DNA of 64,000 bases from Castanea sativa. Taxonomy: Eukaryota; Streptophyta; Magnoliopsida; Fagales; Fagaceae. The stretch is from positions 77,940,001 to 78,004,000 of the forward strand of contig NC_134013.1 in NCBI RefSeq assembly GCF_040712315.1, given 5' to 3'. A program made the translations under genes and the position numbers. Positions 1-12,721 of this stretch are shown in pieces. Position 1 is the stretch's first letter. The number at the start of each line of letters is the position of its first letter. The notes below the pieces were generated by a model. The model saw nothing but the letters and a program-made list of their open reading frames with translations, made no database searches and was not told where the DNA came from.

Positions 1-30
1 TGCGAAATCAGTATAAAATAATTAAGAAAT
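1..30. repeat. 3' flank of phytocyanin unit A, left of the Copia insertion
   Basis: These 30 bases match 49089-49118 downstream of phytocyanin gene C with few differences, and the match resumes at 18032 after the Copia element. They are the left half of an interrupted duplication unit. The gene body of unit A, if it exists, would lie left of the window. Confidence 0.75.
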
Positions 31-957
31 TGTTGAGTTTGTTTAAACACCTTAAATCACAATTAGATTAACCTAGTTAACAAGCCAAGTTATTACTTAG
101 TCCAAATTCTAGATCTAGGTTAACACAATCATATAATCATATCAATGTAAAGTGCGGAATATAAAAACACAAAAATATGATGACCCAGGAAAACCAAACC
201 AGTAAAAAACCTGGGGAGGATTTAACCTAGCTATCCTTAAGGTAAACTTGAATCCACTATAAAAGAATCGAAGTTGTACAATAGCAACTTAGACCACTAA
301 CATACTATTGCTACCCACCAATAGAAAACTTACTGACACGACCACGTGCAAGCTCCGAGACCACGAAATCCTTTTTTCTTGGATTCTCCAGCAAGTACAA
401 GCACTCCCACTTGTATATCTTTAAGCTTTTATGGTAGCAATTGAACGATCATCAAGTTCTTGAAGTAATCTCCTTCTTGATAATCTCAAGCTTGTGTGAA
501 GGCAAGCACTTCTCAGATCTCACAAGAAATTCACACAAACAACAATATGAGCAACCAAGACTCTAGAGAGTTTTTGGGTACAAACCCTAGATATAAAAAG
601 AGGCACACTCTTCTCTCTCTTAGAAGCCTTTAAAAACATGCTTAGGTTTCCTTTATATAGTGGGAGAAGTAGATCTGAAACCCTAATCCTTAATGGGCTT
701 GAACTGTTGTTTGGGCCGACTTAAAATTCTGTAGAAAATTCCGGATGCACGATTCTCGATCGATCGAGTCTATTCTTCGATCGATCGAGCCATGCAAAAA
801 TAGAACAGTAACTTTCTGCAACTACTCGATTCCAAACTTACAATAAACCAAACTTTGAGCAAGTCTAAACCTAGACTAAATGTTTTGATCATGGTTTGCC
901 AACACAATACACATTGAAGTTCTAATACATTAGTCCCTAAGGTCTTAGAACTTAACA
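31..957 (-). repeat. 3' LTR of the Copia-type element
   Basis: Direct repeat of 17104-18031 with TG...CA termini. On the minus strand it starts TGTTAAGTTC. The sequence just outside it at 958-975 reads on the minus strand as a purine tract (CAAAGGGAGAGAT), a plausible polypurine tract. Near the middle (about 755-790) there is a short region of repeated CGATCGAT motifs, also seen in the right LTR. Confidence 0.9.
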
Positions 958-1969
958 ATCTCTCCCTTTGGCAATCCGTGACAAAACACATCACAAACAT
1001 GAAATGCTCAAAATTACAAAAAGCCCAATCAGATTTAAAAAGCACTAAACTCAATTCAACCTAACCGCTATCTCTCAGTTGCAAGTGTAGACAGCAGTCA
1101 CGACTAAATTAACTTGTATATTTCTGAAACACTCAACAAACGCATAAACGCATGTGTGACAGAAAAACAGTAAAACAACAAATATGCAAACTAACTCTCC
1201 CCCGAAGTTAGATACATCAAAAAAAAATTCAACTCCCCCTAAATAAAACATTCTTGTATTTTCCACACATATTCCCACATTTCATTCAAAACTCCCCCTT
1301 TTTGTCATGTATTGACAAAGATAACTCAAACAAAGAGTAACAGAAAACATACGCAACAAAGGATAGAGATTTAAGGGAACACAAAACAATTCAACTCTAT
1401 AGAAAATAGAGACAACTCCTCCTATGAAGAGCAAAGTTTAAAAACAAGCTTCTCCCCCTATAAAAATAGGAAAAAACAAAACACGTTTTGGGAAAAACAA
1501 TTTTGGAGAAAAATAGGATGTGGGGAAAAATAAAAGCACACAAACCAAACTTAAAAAATTAAGTTGAGGATACACATGAAGAAAAATATTCTCTCTTTCA
1601 ATAAATGCAAACTTGACACTATGTGACCCATAAACAGTTGCATGAGTAGAGAAAATATTTGCACATTGATTATCCATCATATCTCTTAAGAAAATTATTT
1701 TCTGCAGTTCACATATAAAAAATAGCATATACTAGAATGTACAAAGGACTTAAAAATGAATAAATCAATTTTTAAATCAAGTTGAGTACCTAATTTAGCA
1801 AAGTGTATGCATGGTATGTGTGAAAACAATGAGAGATATGACTGCAAAACTGCAAGATGGATACAAAAATCAATGCAATGCATGTGAATTCTAAACATAA
1901 ATGATACATGAAAAAAAAAATTTGGTCAAAAACTTAGAAACTGAAAATTTTTTAGTTTCGATCGATCGA
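958..1969 (-). other. Copia internal sequence (3' untranslated part), no gene
   Basis: Region between the 3' LTR and the nested element. It contains C-rich plus-strand patches (for example 1194-1203, 1449-1459), which are purine tracts on the element's strand. The short open frames here resemble no known protein. I see no gene. Confidence 0.6.
1965..1969. repeat. Target-site duplication ATCGA, left copy
   Basis: ATCGA here and again at 14651-14655 directly flank the LTR termini of the nested element, the 5 bp duplication expected of LTR-retrotransposon integrase. Confidence 0.85.
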
Positions 1970-3888
1970 TGTTGACACCCCATTTTGCAACCCGTATTTA
2001 ACCTCATATGGAGGGTAAAATGGTACTTTTGCCTTGGAAATATGCATCTTGGTTCTAGTCATTAGATCCTTAATCTCATTTCACCAAAATGATCTTGTAT
2101 TGTAACGATCAAATCGACTGGTCATAAAAGTTATCATCAAATCAAGTTTTAATGACTAAGATGCATTATCACAAATTGAGTTTGACCATATGGGATTATG
2201 AACAATTGATTTCAATTGGTTATATGTATAATCAATTTGAGGTCAATGATGTGTCATAATTTGATTGGTTAGGACTACATTTTATGGTAGGGTTGCACAC
2301 ACCTAATTAATTAGATAGTTAAATATTAATTATTCAATGATTAATTGATGCAATTATATTTTAATTAGAGTAAATTTGAAATCAATTAAGTCTAAAATGA
2401 GAGTGATTGGAGTTATTTAATATTAATTGGGAGCTGATTTGGGACCTGTTAATGTTAATTGTGCTGAAATCATTTTCTACCAAATGACCTCTGCTCATTA
2501 TTTCATCGATATCTCTCAAAATATTTTCAATCTGTGAATGAAGTTAATTTTCTCAGAAACTAGACATCCGGGGCTTCAATTTGAGCATAAGAACGAGACA
2601 ATTCCGATCAGAATTGAGTCAGATATGATTTTTCGAAGTTGACTCTACAGGCTGTTACAGCAGCGACGGGAAAACCGAATTTTGGCTTGCTCCCCACTCA
2701 CACCAATCTCTACATTTAATGCTCCAAATTTCCCCCAAGCCTAAAATGAGGTCTAGGTTCATGATTCTTTGTCAACTCTCATTAATGGCCTTCCATTCAT
2801 ATTTCCTCCACCACTACTATATAAACCCCCCCTCTCCTTCATTCTAAGAGACACAGAAAAACCCCATCTCTTCTCCTCTCTTGAGTTCTATGAAGTTGAG
2901 TAGTCTTGTCATATCTTGGTCTTCTTGAGACTCAAGGTATTGAGTGAGACTCACTCTTCCTCTTCTAACTCTTCTTTTCCTCCAACCTTAGGACCTCCCT
3001 CAAGAGTCTCCTCATCCACCATATGGATCTTGCATGAAGGTATAATCCCTTTCCCTAATTGTTTTTTTTGTGTTGCCATGATGAGATTTTAAGATTAAAG
3101 CATGATAGTAATTATTTAAATTCCCTTGAATATGTTTGAATGTTCTTAAATGTACTTACGTGTTCTTCAAATTTTCTTGGTTGTTCATCACATGTTCATG
3201 CATAACACTAGTTTTAATCTTAAATCCACATAAAAAATATAAAAAACATGTTTGTTTCATAATTCTTTCAAATCTTTGAATTTAGGATATCACCATACAC
3301 ACACATTCACTAGAATTTATTTTTCAATCCAAATGTAATGCTTAATGGGTTTATCACATTGCACACACTTTAAATTCAACATGTAAATTGATTGATAACA
3401 TATTGGATGATGTGATATGAATGTTGGCCACCACAAACTAGAAGACCGGTTTCACTGGGCAAGGTGAGTGCCTAACACCTTCCCACCTTGTAACATAGCC
3501 TCCGAACTTAGATCAAGGGTTAGTAGATCAAATGCTTATCCATGTAATTTTCAATTTTTAGACTGTAACTAGGAAACAAAGGCATGTACTTTATCTTAGA
3601 TTGTATCTAGGACCAAAGCCATGTAATTTTCCTATGATCAATGTAAATTCAATTGAAAATTAATAAAATGAGGAATTTTTCAATTTCGGTTTTCTTATTT
3701 TTCAATTTTGTTTTTCTTATTTTTCCAATAATTAAATAAGTAGCGACTCCATTATAAAACCCTTAATCTAAAGGGGAAAATATAACTAGTCGAATCGCCA
3801 TTTTGAGAGGCAATAACAAGACTCCACCCATTCACGTGGGTTTGGCCCAACACCCTATAAAAAAGGGTTGGGGGCGTGGTCTCTCACA
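1970..3888 (+). repeat. 5' LTR of the LARD
   Basis: 1919 bp with TG...CA ends, aligned along its whole length with 12722-14650. Compared with the 3' LTR it lacks a ~26 bp stretch after 2127 and carries a short duplicated T-rich segment near 3678-3725. Around 2815 there is a TATA-like motif (TATATAAA) that may be the LTR promoter. Confidence 0.9.
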
Positions 3889-3889
3889 G

Positions 3890-3908
3890 TGGCGGGTCCG
3901 CTGGGGAT
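3890..3908 (+). other. Primer binding site, tRNA-Arg type
   Basis: TGGCGGGTCCGCTGGGGAT follows the 5' LTR after a 1 base spacer. It matches, with two differences, the complement of the 3' end of plant tRNA-Arg(ACG) (TGGCGACTCCGCTGGGGAT, from memory). This primer is typical of Ogre/Tat-lineage elements. Confidence 0.75.
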
Positions 3909-6790
3909 ATTGAAGGCTAAGCTTCAATTAGGTTATGGTGGCCAACTATGTCATTGTTTGTTTATTGCTTTTTGTATATAATATGTCTAATATTTTATTA
4001 TATTGCATGTCATGCATCATTTGCTTGAATGAAATTTATTTTATTTGTGTGCTAGCCCAGAAACCCGGTAGTATTAGCCGTGGATTGTGGTCTTCCTGAG
4101 ACTCACATACCCAGCGGTGAACCTACCACCCACCGCGACAAGGATCATCATGGTTATGCCATGGTGGTTCATAGGGACAAACTGTACCATTTGAACCAAC
4201 GCGACGCTCCTAGCGTCACAAGTTGAAAGGTACGAGGTCCTAGCTTGTGGGAACCTCTAACCTACCTTCTACCCATGTTGTAATGACCCATAGAACCTAC
4301 CTTTAGGTCGGTCCATGTAAATTGCATTGCATTATGCATTTGTTTGGCCGTTGTTTGAACCATGATGAGCCCAAGTCTAACACTTGAGCCCATCATAATT
4401 TTTTGAACCTTGTATGCTATGAATGAACTCAAGCCCAAAAGCCTAAGATTGAACTCTACTTGAAATGAAGCCCAATTTGTTTCTTGAATGAGTCTAAGCC
4501 CAACACTTGAGCCCATCAAAGGTGTATATGCATGATCAACATCAAAGGCCAAAAGCTCCCAAGATGCATGCCTTCCAAGTGTAAGGTTCAAGCCACTTCA
4601 AGCAAATGTCAAAAGATCATAATCAAGGTTTAAGCCTTCCAAGTGCAAACCCAAGTCATTTCAAGCAAATACCAAAAGATCATAATCAAGGTTCAAGCAT
4701 ACCATGTCTCAAGCATCCTAAATGGACCAAGAAGAAGCAAGCGGCCCAACTTTGCCTCACTACACATTTGGTTTGTAACATCATGGTTAAGCTTAAACTT
4801 TGTTTTTTATTCCATGTTTCTATGTTTCTTTGAATTCTAAAAATCCATGTAGCATTTGATGTACTTTTTTCATGTATATATATGTATATATATATATATA
4901 TTTTTTTAATTTTTTTAAAAACCAAAAAAAAATTTAAATAAGAAAGTGTTTGGACTAGGGGCATTGGGTCTTTGAGTCATTTTTTAAAAAAAAAGCTTTG
5001 ATCTAGGGGCATTGAACTTCCTAGTGACTTTTTCAATAAGACCCAATTTTTTCTCTTACAAGATTAAAAAAAAAAAAAATGAAGAAGTCTCCTTTTCAAA
5101 ATGGTGCATGAGGATCCCTTGGACAAAACATTTTCTAAATCTTAATGTTTAAAGGCTTGAGCATTTAACTTGTACTAAGGAATGATTAATTTCTTTTGAT
5201 CCAAGTAAAGACTTTTGCTACTTGGCTTAGAATATAAGAAGAAATGGTCTTAAAAGGCAATCGAAAAGAATCCATCCATCAGAAAATCCCAAGAATCCAT
5301 GCACTCGATCCAATTTTCAAAGATCTTTTGTTTCACAACATTAGAGCATTCATACTTTTTCTTTTAAGATGAATTTATTAAAAGAGCTTAAGTCACTGTG
5401 CCTACAACCAAACATTACTAGGGATAGGAGGTCATCTTTGGTTAAACAAGATTATTCCCTAATACCTAGAACGATCATTATCCATTGCTAGCCCATTTGA
5501 GCCTTTAAACACTTAGCCTCTTTTTCGCATGAACCCACTAAAATCTAAACCTAGGGTGGGGAAAAACCAAAGTGTGCATGCTTTAATCTCATGTTGAGGA
5601 GGAGTCAACCTTGTAGATTTGAAGCTAATTGATAAGGCTCTCCTAGAAGACATGAAAGACAAGTAGGGGATTCATTAAGCTAAAGATAAGAGATCATCGA
5701 AAAAAAGTGAGGTTTCATTTCAATAAAGGAAAGAGAAATGAAATTCCAATGTGCATCAAGTTTGAAGAGCCTAAAATTCATCATGCCAAGAAGAATACAA
5801 GTTTCATCTAAAAGAGATTTCATCAAAAAAAGAAAAGATTCATCAAGCACAAAAAAGGTGCAAGTGCATCGAGGCAAGAAAGAAGTCTAGAGAGTGCATC
5901 AAAATGACCAAAAATCATTAAGCTAAGAAAAACAAGGAGGGCGAAAGGTCCCCAAAAGTTCACTCAATCAAGAGATGAAAGACAAAAAAAAACCAAAAAG
6001 AAGAAGAAGAAGAAGGAAGAAGGAAGAAGGAAGAAGAAAATAAAAGAAAAGAAAGCCCGTTAGGTTGAAAACCCGAAAGGGCGGCCTAGGAAAAAATTAG
6101 GGCCAAAGAAAAGAAAAAATTGGAAAATCCTACCTTGTTGGAAACTTAAGGATGCAGCCTAAAAAGGGAAGATTTTTACAAGACGAAAGTCTAGAGAAAT
6201 GATTCAAGAGGAATGAGCATAAAAACAAATGTTGATACAAGTGACCAATGAAGACAAGTGAGAAGATGACAAAGAAGAAATTGAGAAACTCCTCCAATAC
6301 TTGATTTTTGAGTAATGCATATTTGGGGGAAACATCATAGGGAATTTTGAGCCTTTTATATCTTTCATTTCATAACCCAAACCCGGCCTACATTACAACC
6401 CATGAATAAGACCTCCTTGAAGTCTTGCTAATTGTGGGCGCATCTTAAACTTTAATAATATTTTCTCTTGAATTAAAAAGAAAAAATGCTTAAAATTGTC
6501 AAACCCCACTAGATGATATGTCCAATGAGAAAAATTCTCAAATGACTCAAAAGAACTTTCAAAATTGGAGTCTCCTCATTTGCACCCAACAATGTAATTT
6601 CTAAATATTATCACATTTCATTTCTTGATTGCCTTTGGAGACTCAATTTGACGATGTTCAAAAGGAAAAAGCAAATTTGATTACATGAGTTTAATGATCT
6701 TGATACTTCCTAATCAAAGAGATTTATTTTATTCTTAAGCACTTTGATTTGCCAAAATGGTTGTTCAAGGGATCACCTCGTGTTCATAAG

Positions 6791-6843
<53 letters not shown>

Positions 6844-8095
6844 AAGAGAAATCTTATTTTCACAAAAAAAAAAAAAATCATTCTTTTTCAAAATCCAGTT
6901 CTTGAACTACGTCTTGACCTGATCCTCTATGAGAGAGGTACGTAGGCAGCCTTTCAAAGGCCCGGTCCCAATCACTCAAAAAACCTTGGAGAGTAAAGTC
7001 AAAATAATATGACAAAATTGTTTGGGTGCATGTTAGGTTAAGCCCATTTGTTTGCATTAAACATGTTTAAACTTGGAGCATTGACCTATTTATATTGTGT
7101 GCAAATATGTTCTTCTTGCATGGAAGTATGTTTTCATTTGAGGCATTAATCCATTTGTTTGCAAGCATGTCCACACTAAGGACATTAGCAAAAAAAAAGT
7201 TTTCATGATAATTGGTTTCTAACAAGCTAGAGAATGAAGCCTTTTTGCAGGAACCAAGGATGGCGGACCGTGATCTTCTTTCATGTTCCCTAATGGTCAC
7301 AACATCAAATGGATTAAGCTTCAATCTAAACATGGAATATGCCTCAAACTAGGGGCATTGGGTAGGTACTTCCAATTCATTTCAATGAATAAATCCATTG
7401 TTAATTGAAATTATCTTTTTGCAGGAATTAAGCAAGGACTTATCTAGCAATCCGCATCAACTTCCAGCCAAAGTTATTCTCATTCAAAGGATAGGTTTTT
7501 CAAAAAAAAAATCATCATGAACAAATCTTCATCACTTTTACTCCATCTTCATCTTCATCTTCTTCACTTTTTGATAATGAACAAATCTTCAAATCTCAAA
7601 AAAAAAAAAAAAAAAAAAGATAAAATTTTCAAAAAAAAAATTCAATTTAAAAAAAAATTCCATATCTTTCAAAAAAAAAAAAAAGGGAGAGAGAAGAAAA
7701 GAAAAGAAAGAATATTCAAAAAGCCTTGAGACTAAGGGCATTGGGCTTGTACTTCTTAGGTTGCTTTCAAAAAAAAAAAAACATCATTCAAGATTTTCAA
7801 TTCTTTCAAAAAATTTAGGATTTCCAAATCTTTCAAAAACAAATTTCAAAAGTCTCAAAAAAAAAAACTTCATTAAATTCTTTTTCAGGAATAGCAAGCT
7901 ATGATCTTCTTCCATATTCTCTAGTGGTGCAACATCAAGTCAATTGTCCACCCTCAGCATTCATTGAAGCATGGAAGATATCCCAAACTAGGGGCATTCG
8001 CCAGGTATGCCAAAGTCTTTTCAATGAATAATTCTGTTACTACTTGAAAATATTTATTTTGCAGGTACTAGGGTAAAAGGCCCACAAATATAGGC
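3909..8095 (+). other. LARD leader/interior: low-complexity and short repeated blocks, no gene
   Basis: No reading frame resembles a retroelement protein. The stretch contains a GAA/GGAAGAA-rich tract (about 5990-6060), a run of about 50 A (6789-6841), further A runs near 7595-7690, and a recurring motif CTAGGGGCATTG (about 4957, 5003, 7351, 7984 and similar). Two related blocks of about 150 bp occur at 7240-7400 and 7885-8065. A segment at 6915-6955 (GACCTGATCCTCT...GTACGTAGGCA) recurs near 12526-12565 at the other end of the repeat array. Confidence 0.6.
6789..6841 (+). repeat. Poly(A) run of about 50 bases
   Basis: An almost pure A tract inside the LARD. It could be the tail of an old retroposed insertion or simple replication slippage; no flanking duplication was recognised. 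Confidence 0.8.
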
Positions 8096-11000
8096 ATGAA
8101 TAATGCCTTCCAAATTTCAATGGACCTCTGGAAAGCACGCCCACAATTCATTCCATCGGACCTCCGAGAAGCACATCCAAAACTTCAATTCCATTGGACC
8201 TCTGGGAAGCACGTCCAAAACTTCAATTCCATCGGACCTCTGGGAAGCATGTCCAAATTCAATTCCATCAGACCTCTGGGAAGCACGTCCAAGGTTCAAT
8301 TTCAATGGGCCTCTGAGAAGCACGTCCAAACTCAAATCCATCGGACCTCTGGGAAGCACGTCCAAACATCAATCCATCGAACCTCTGGGAAGCACGTCCA
8401 AATTTCAATTCCATCGGACCTCTGGGAAGCACGTCCAAATTCAATTTCAATGGACCTCTGGGAAGCATGTCCGAATTTATAATCCATCGGACCTCTGGGA
8501 AGCACGTCCAAAATTCAATCCAACGGACCTCTGGGAAAAACGTCCAAAATTCAATTCCATCGAACCTCTGGGAAACACGTCCAAACTTCAATCCATCTCC
8601 AAACATCAGTTCATCAGACCTCTGGGAAGCACGTCCAAAACTTCAATTCCATCGAACCTTTGGAAAGCACGTCCAAACTTCAATCCATAGGACCTCTGGG
8701 AAGCACGTCCAAAACTTCAATTCCATCGGACCTCTGGGAAGCACTTCCAAACTTCAATTCCATCGAACCTCTGGGAAGCACGTCCAAAATTCAATCCATC
8801 GGACCTCTGGGAAGCACGTCCAAATTTCAATTCCATCGGACCTCTGGGAAGCACGTCCAAATTCAATTTCAATGGACCTCTGGTAAGCATGTCCAAATTT
8901 CAAATCCATCGGACCTCTGTGAAGCACATCCAAAATTCAATTCCATCGGACCTTTTGGAAGCACGTCCAAAATTCAATCCATCGGACCTCTAGGAAGCAC
9001 GTCCAAAATTCAATTCCATCAGACCTTTGGGAAGCACGTCCAAAATTCACTCCATCGGGCCTCTGGGAAGCACGTCTAAAACTTCAATTCCATTGGACCT
9101 CTTGGAAGCACGTCCAAACTTCAAATCCATCGGACCTCTAGGAAGCACGTCCAAATTCAATTCCATCAGGAAGCACGTCCAAATTCAATCCATCGGACCT
9201 CTGGGAAGCACGTCTAAACTTCAATTCCATCGGACCTCTGGGAAGCACGTCCAAAACTTCAATTCCAACGGACCTCTGGGAAGCACTTCCAAACTTCAAT
9301 CCAACGGACCTCTGGGAAGCACTTCTAAACTTCAATTCCATCGGACCTCTGGGAAGCACGTCCAACATTCAATCCATCGGACCTCTAGGAAGCACGTCCA
9401 AAATTCAATTCCATCAGACCTTTGGGAAGCACATCCAAAATTCAATCCATCGGGCCTCTGGGAAGCATGTCCAAAACTTCAATTCCATTGGACCTCTTGG
9501 AAGCACGTCCAAACTTCAAATCCATTGGACCTCTGGGAAGCACGTCTAAATTCAATTCCATCGGGAAGCACGTCCAAATTCAATCCATCGGACCTCTGGG
9601 AAGTACGTCTAAACTTCAATTCCATCAAACCTCTAGGAAGCACGTCCAAAATTCAATTCCATCGGACCTCTGGGAAGCACTTCCAAACTTCAATTCCATC
9701 GGACCTCTGGGAAGCACGTCCAAAATTCAATCCATCGGACCTCTAGGAAGCACGTCCAAAATTCAATTCCATCAAACCTTTGGGAAGCACGTCCAAAATT
9801 CAATCCATCGGGCCTTTGGGAAGCATGTCCAAAACTTCAAATCCATCGGACCTTTGGGAAGCACGTCCAAACTTCAAATCCATCGGACCTTTGGGAAGCA
9901 CGTCCAAATTCAATTCCATCGGGAAGCACGTCCAAATTCAATCCATCGGACCTCTAGGAAGCACGTCTAAACTTCAATTCCATCGAACCTCTGGGAAGCA
10001 CATCCAAAATTCAATTCCAACGGACCTCTAGGAAGCACTTCCAAACTTCAATCCATCGGACCTCTGGGAAGCACTTCCAAACTTCAATTCCATCGGACCT
10101 CTGGGAAGCACGTCCAAAATTCAATCCATCGGACCTTTAGGAAGCACGTCCAAAACTCAATTCCATCAGAACTTTGGGAAGCACGTCCAAAATTTAATCC
10201 ATCGGGCCTCTGGGAAGCATGTCCAAAACTTCAATTCCATTGGACCTCTTGGAAGCACGTCCAAACTTCAAATCCATCAGACCTCTAGGAAGCACGTCCA
10301 AATTCAATCCATCAGACCTCTGGGAAGCACGTCTAAACTTCAATTCCATCGGACCTCTGGGAAGCACGTCCAAAACTTCAATTCCATCGGACCTCTGGGA
10401 AGCACGTCCAAAACTTCAATTCCATCGGACCTCTGGGAAGCATTTCCAAACTTCAATTCCATCGGACCTCTGGAAAGCACGTCCAAAACTTCAAACCCAT
10501 CGGACCTCTAGGAAGCACGTCCAAAATTCAATTCCATCAGACCTTTAGGAAGCACGTCCAAAATTCAATCCAACGGACCTCTGGGAAGCACATCCAAAAC
10601 TTCAATTCCATTGGACCTCTTGGAAGCACGTCCAAACTTCAAATCCATCGGACCTCTGGGAAGCACGTCCAAATTCAATTCCATCGGGAAGCACGTCCAA
10701 ATTCAATCCATCGGACCTCTGGGAAGCACGTCTAAACTTCAATTCCATCGGACCTCTGGGAAGCACGTCCAAAACTTCAATTCCATCGGACCTCTAGGAA
10801 GCACTTCCAAATTCAATTTCATCGGACCTCTAGGAAGCACATCCAAAACTTCAATCCATCTCCAAACTTCAATTCATCGGACCTCTGGGAAGCACGTCCA
10901 AAACTTTAATTCCATCAGACCTCTTGGAAGCACGTCCAAACTTCAATTCCATCGGACCTCTGGGAAGCACGTCCAAAATTCAATCCATCGGACCTCTAGT

Positions 11001-12390
11001 AAGCACGTCCAAAACTTCAAATCCATCGGACCTCTGGGAAACACGTCCAAACTCAAATCCATCGGACCTCTGGGAGGCACGTCCAAACTCAAATCCATCG
11101 GACCTCTGGGAAGCATGTCCAAAATTCAATCCATCGGACCTCTGGGAAGCACTTCCAAAACTTCAATTCCATCAGACCTCTAGGAAGCACGTCCAAACTT
11201 CAAATCCATCGGACCTCTGGGAAGCACGTCCAAATTCAATTCCAACGGGAAGCACATCCAAATTCAATCCATTGGACCTCTGGGAAGCATGTTTAAACTT
11301 CAATTCCATCGGACCTCTGGGAAGCACGTCCAAACTTCAATTCCATCGGACCTTTGGGAAGCACGTCCAAAATTCAATCCATCGGGCCTCTGGGAAGCAC
11401 GTCCAAAACTTCAATTCCATTGGACCTCTTGGAAGCACGTCCAAACTTCAAATCCATCGGACCTCTGGGAAGCACGTCCAAATTCAATTCCATCAGGAAG
11501 CACGTCCAAATTCAATCCATCGGACCTCTGGGAAGCATGTCTAAACTTCAATTCCATCGAACCTCTGGGAAGCACGTCCAAAATTCAATTCCATCGGACC
11601 TCTGGGAAGCACGTCCAAAACTTCAATTCCATCGGACCTCTGGGAAGCACTTCCAAATTCAATTCCATCGGACCTCTAGGAAGCACGTCCAAAACTTCAA
11701 TCCATCTCCAAACTTCAATTCATCGGACCTCTGGGGAGCACGTCCAAAACTTCAATTCCATCGGACCTTTAGGAAGCACTTCTAAATTCAATTCCATCGA
11801 ACCTCTAGGAAGCACGTGCAAAACTTCAATCCATCTCCAAATTTCAATTCATCGGACCTCTGGGAAGCACGTCCAAAACTTTAATTCCATCGAACCTCTT
11901 GAAAGCACGTCCAAACTTCAATTCCATCGGACCTCTGGGAAGCACGTCCAAAATTCAATCCATCGGACCTCTAGTAAGCACGTCCAAAACTTCAAATCCA
12001 TCGGACCTCTGGGAAGCACGTCCAAACTCAAATCCATCGGACCTCTGGGAGGCACGTCCATACTCAAATCCATCGGACCTCTGGGAAGCATGTCCAAAAT
12101 TCAATCCATCGGACCTCTGGGAAGCACTTCCAAAACTTCAATTCCATCGAACCTCTGGGAAGCACGTCCAAACTTCAAATCCATCGGACCTCTGGAAAGC
12201 ACGTCCAAATTCAATTCCATCGGGAAGCACATCCAAATTCAATCCATCGGACCTCTGGGAAGCACGTCTAAACTTCAATTCCATCGGACCTTTGGGAAGC
12301 ACGTCCAAAATCCAATTCCATCAGACCTCTGGGAAGCACGTCCAAACTTCAATCCATTGAACCTCTAGGAAGCATGTCCAAAATTCAAGA
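8096..12390. repeat. Satellite-like tandem array, unit about 37 bp
   Basis: Roughly 115 head-to-tail copies of a unit built around GGACCTCTGGGAAGCACGTC followed by a variable CAAA(A)(C)TTCAAT(T)CCATC part. Units differ by 1-6 bp in length and a few substitutions. There is higher-order structure: a shortened unit lacking the GACCTCT part recurs near 9164, 9558, 9917, 10682, 11243, 11491 and 12218, and blocks of several hundred bases between these are near-copies of each other. Open frames of up to ~359 codons run through the array because the unit is poor in stop codons. They rotate frame with the repeat and are not evidence of a protein. There are no unique spacers, so this is not a CRISPR array. 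Confidence 0.92.
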
Positions 12391-12721
12391 TCACGACTGA
12401 AATCCTCATTTTGTCGTGACCACTGGTAAGCATGTCTTCTACCCATTTTTTTCAAAAACAAAAACAAAAAACAAAAACAAAAAAAAAACAAAAATAATAA
12501 AGGCTACATGTATGAACTACGTTTGGACCTGATCCTCTCACCAAGTGGTACATAGGCAATCTCCTCGGAGATTCGGTGCACATTTTGATCCACTGCATGA
12601 TGGTTTGCATTCTTATCTGCATGCATCGTACATTCACCACGGTTAAATGCTGATTGCAAAGTTAGGTGTCTCTTTCATACATTGACATTCGCTTTTCTAG
12701 CTCTGCCAATGAGGAGCATTC
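12391..12721 (+). other. LARD 3' interior, no gene
   Basis: Unique-looking sequence between the array and the 3' LTR, with an A/C-rich stretch at 12451-12500 and the second copy of the GACCTGATCCTCT...GTACATAGGCA motif near 12526. A weak purine tract (GAGGAGCATTC) precedes the LTR. Confidence 0.5.

Noticed and set aside
7517..7729. Lysine-rich frame
   Set aside because: Encoded by A runs within the LARD interior.
8096..12390. Long open frames (up to 359 codons) in several overlapping frames on both strands
   Set aside because: They come from the ~37 bp repeat unit being poor in stop codons. The same peptide pieces reappear in every frame, and no start, splice or domain signal supports a protein.
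8096..12390. CRISPR-like regular repeats
   Set aside because: Units are directly adjacent with no unique spacers, lengths vary, and the sequence is eukaryotic LTR-element DNA.
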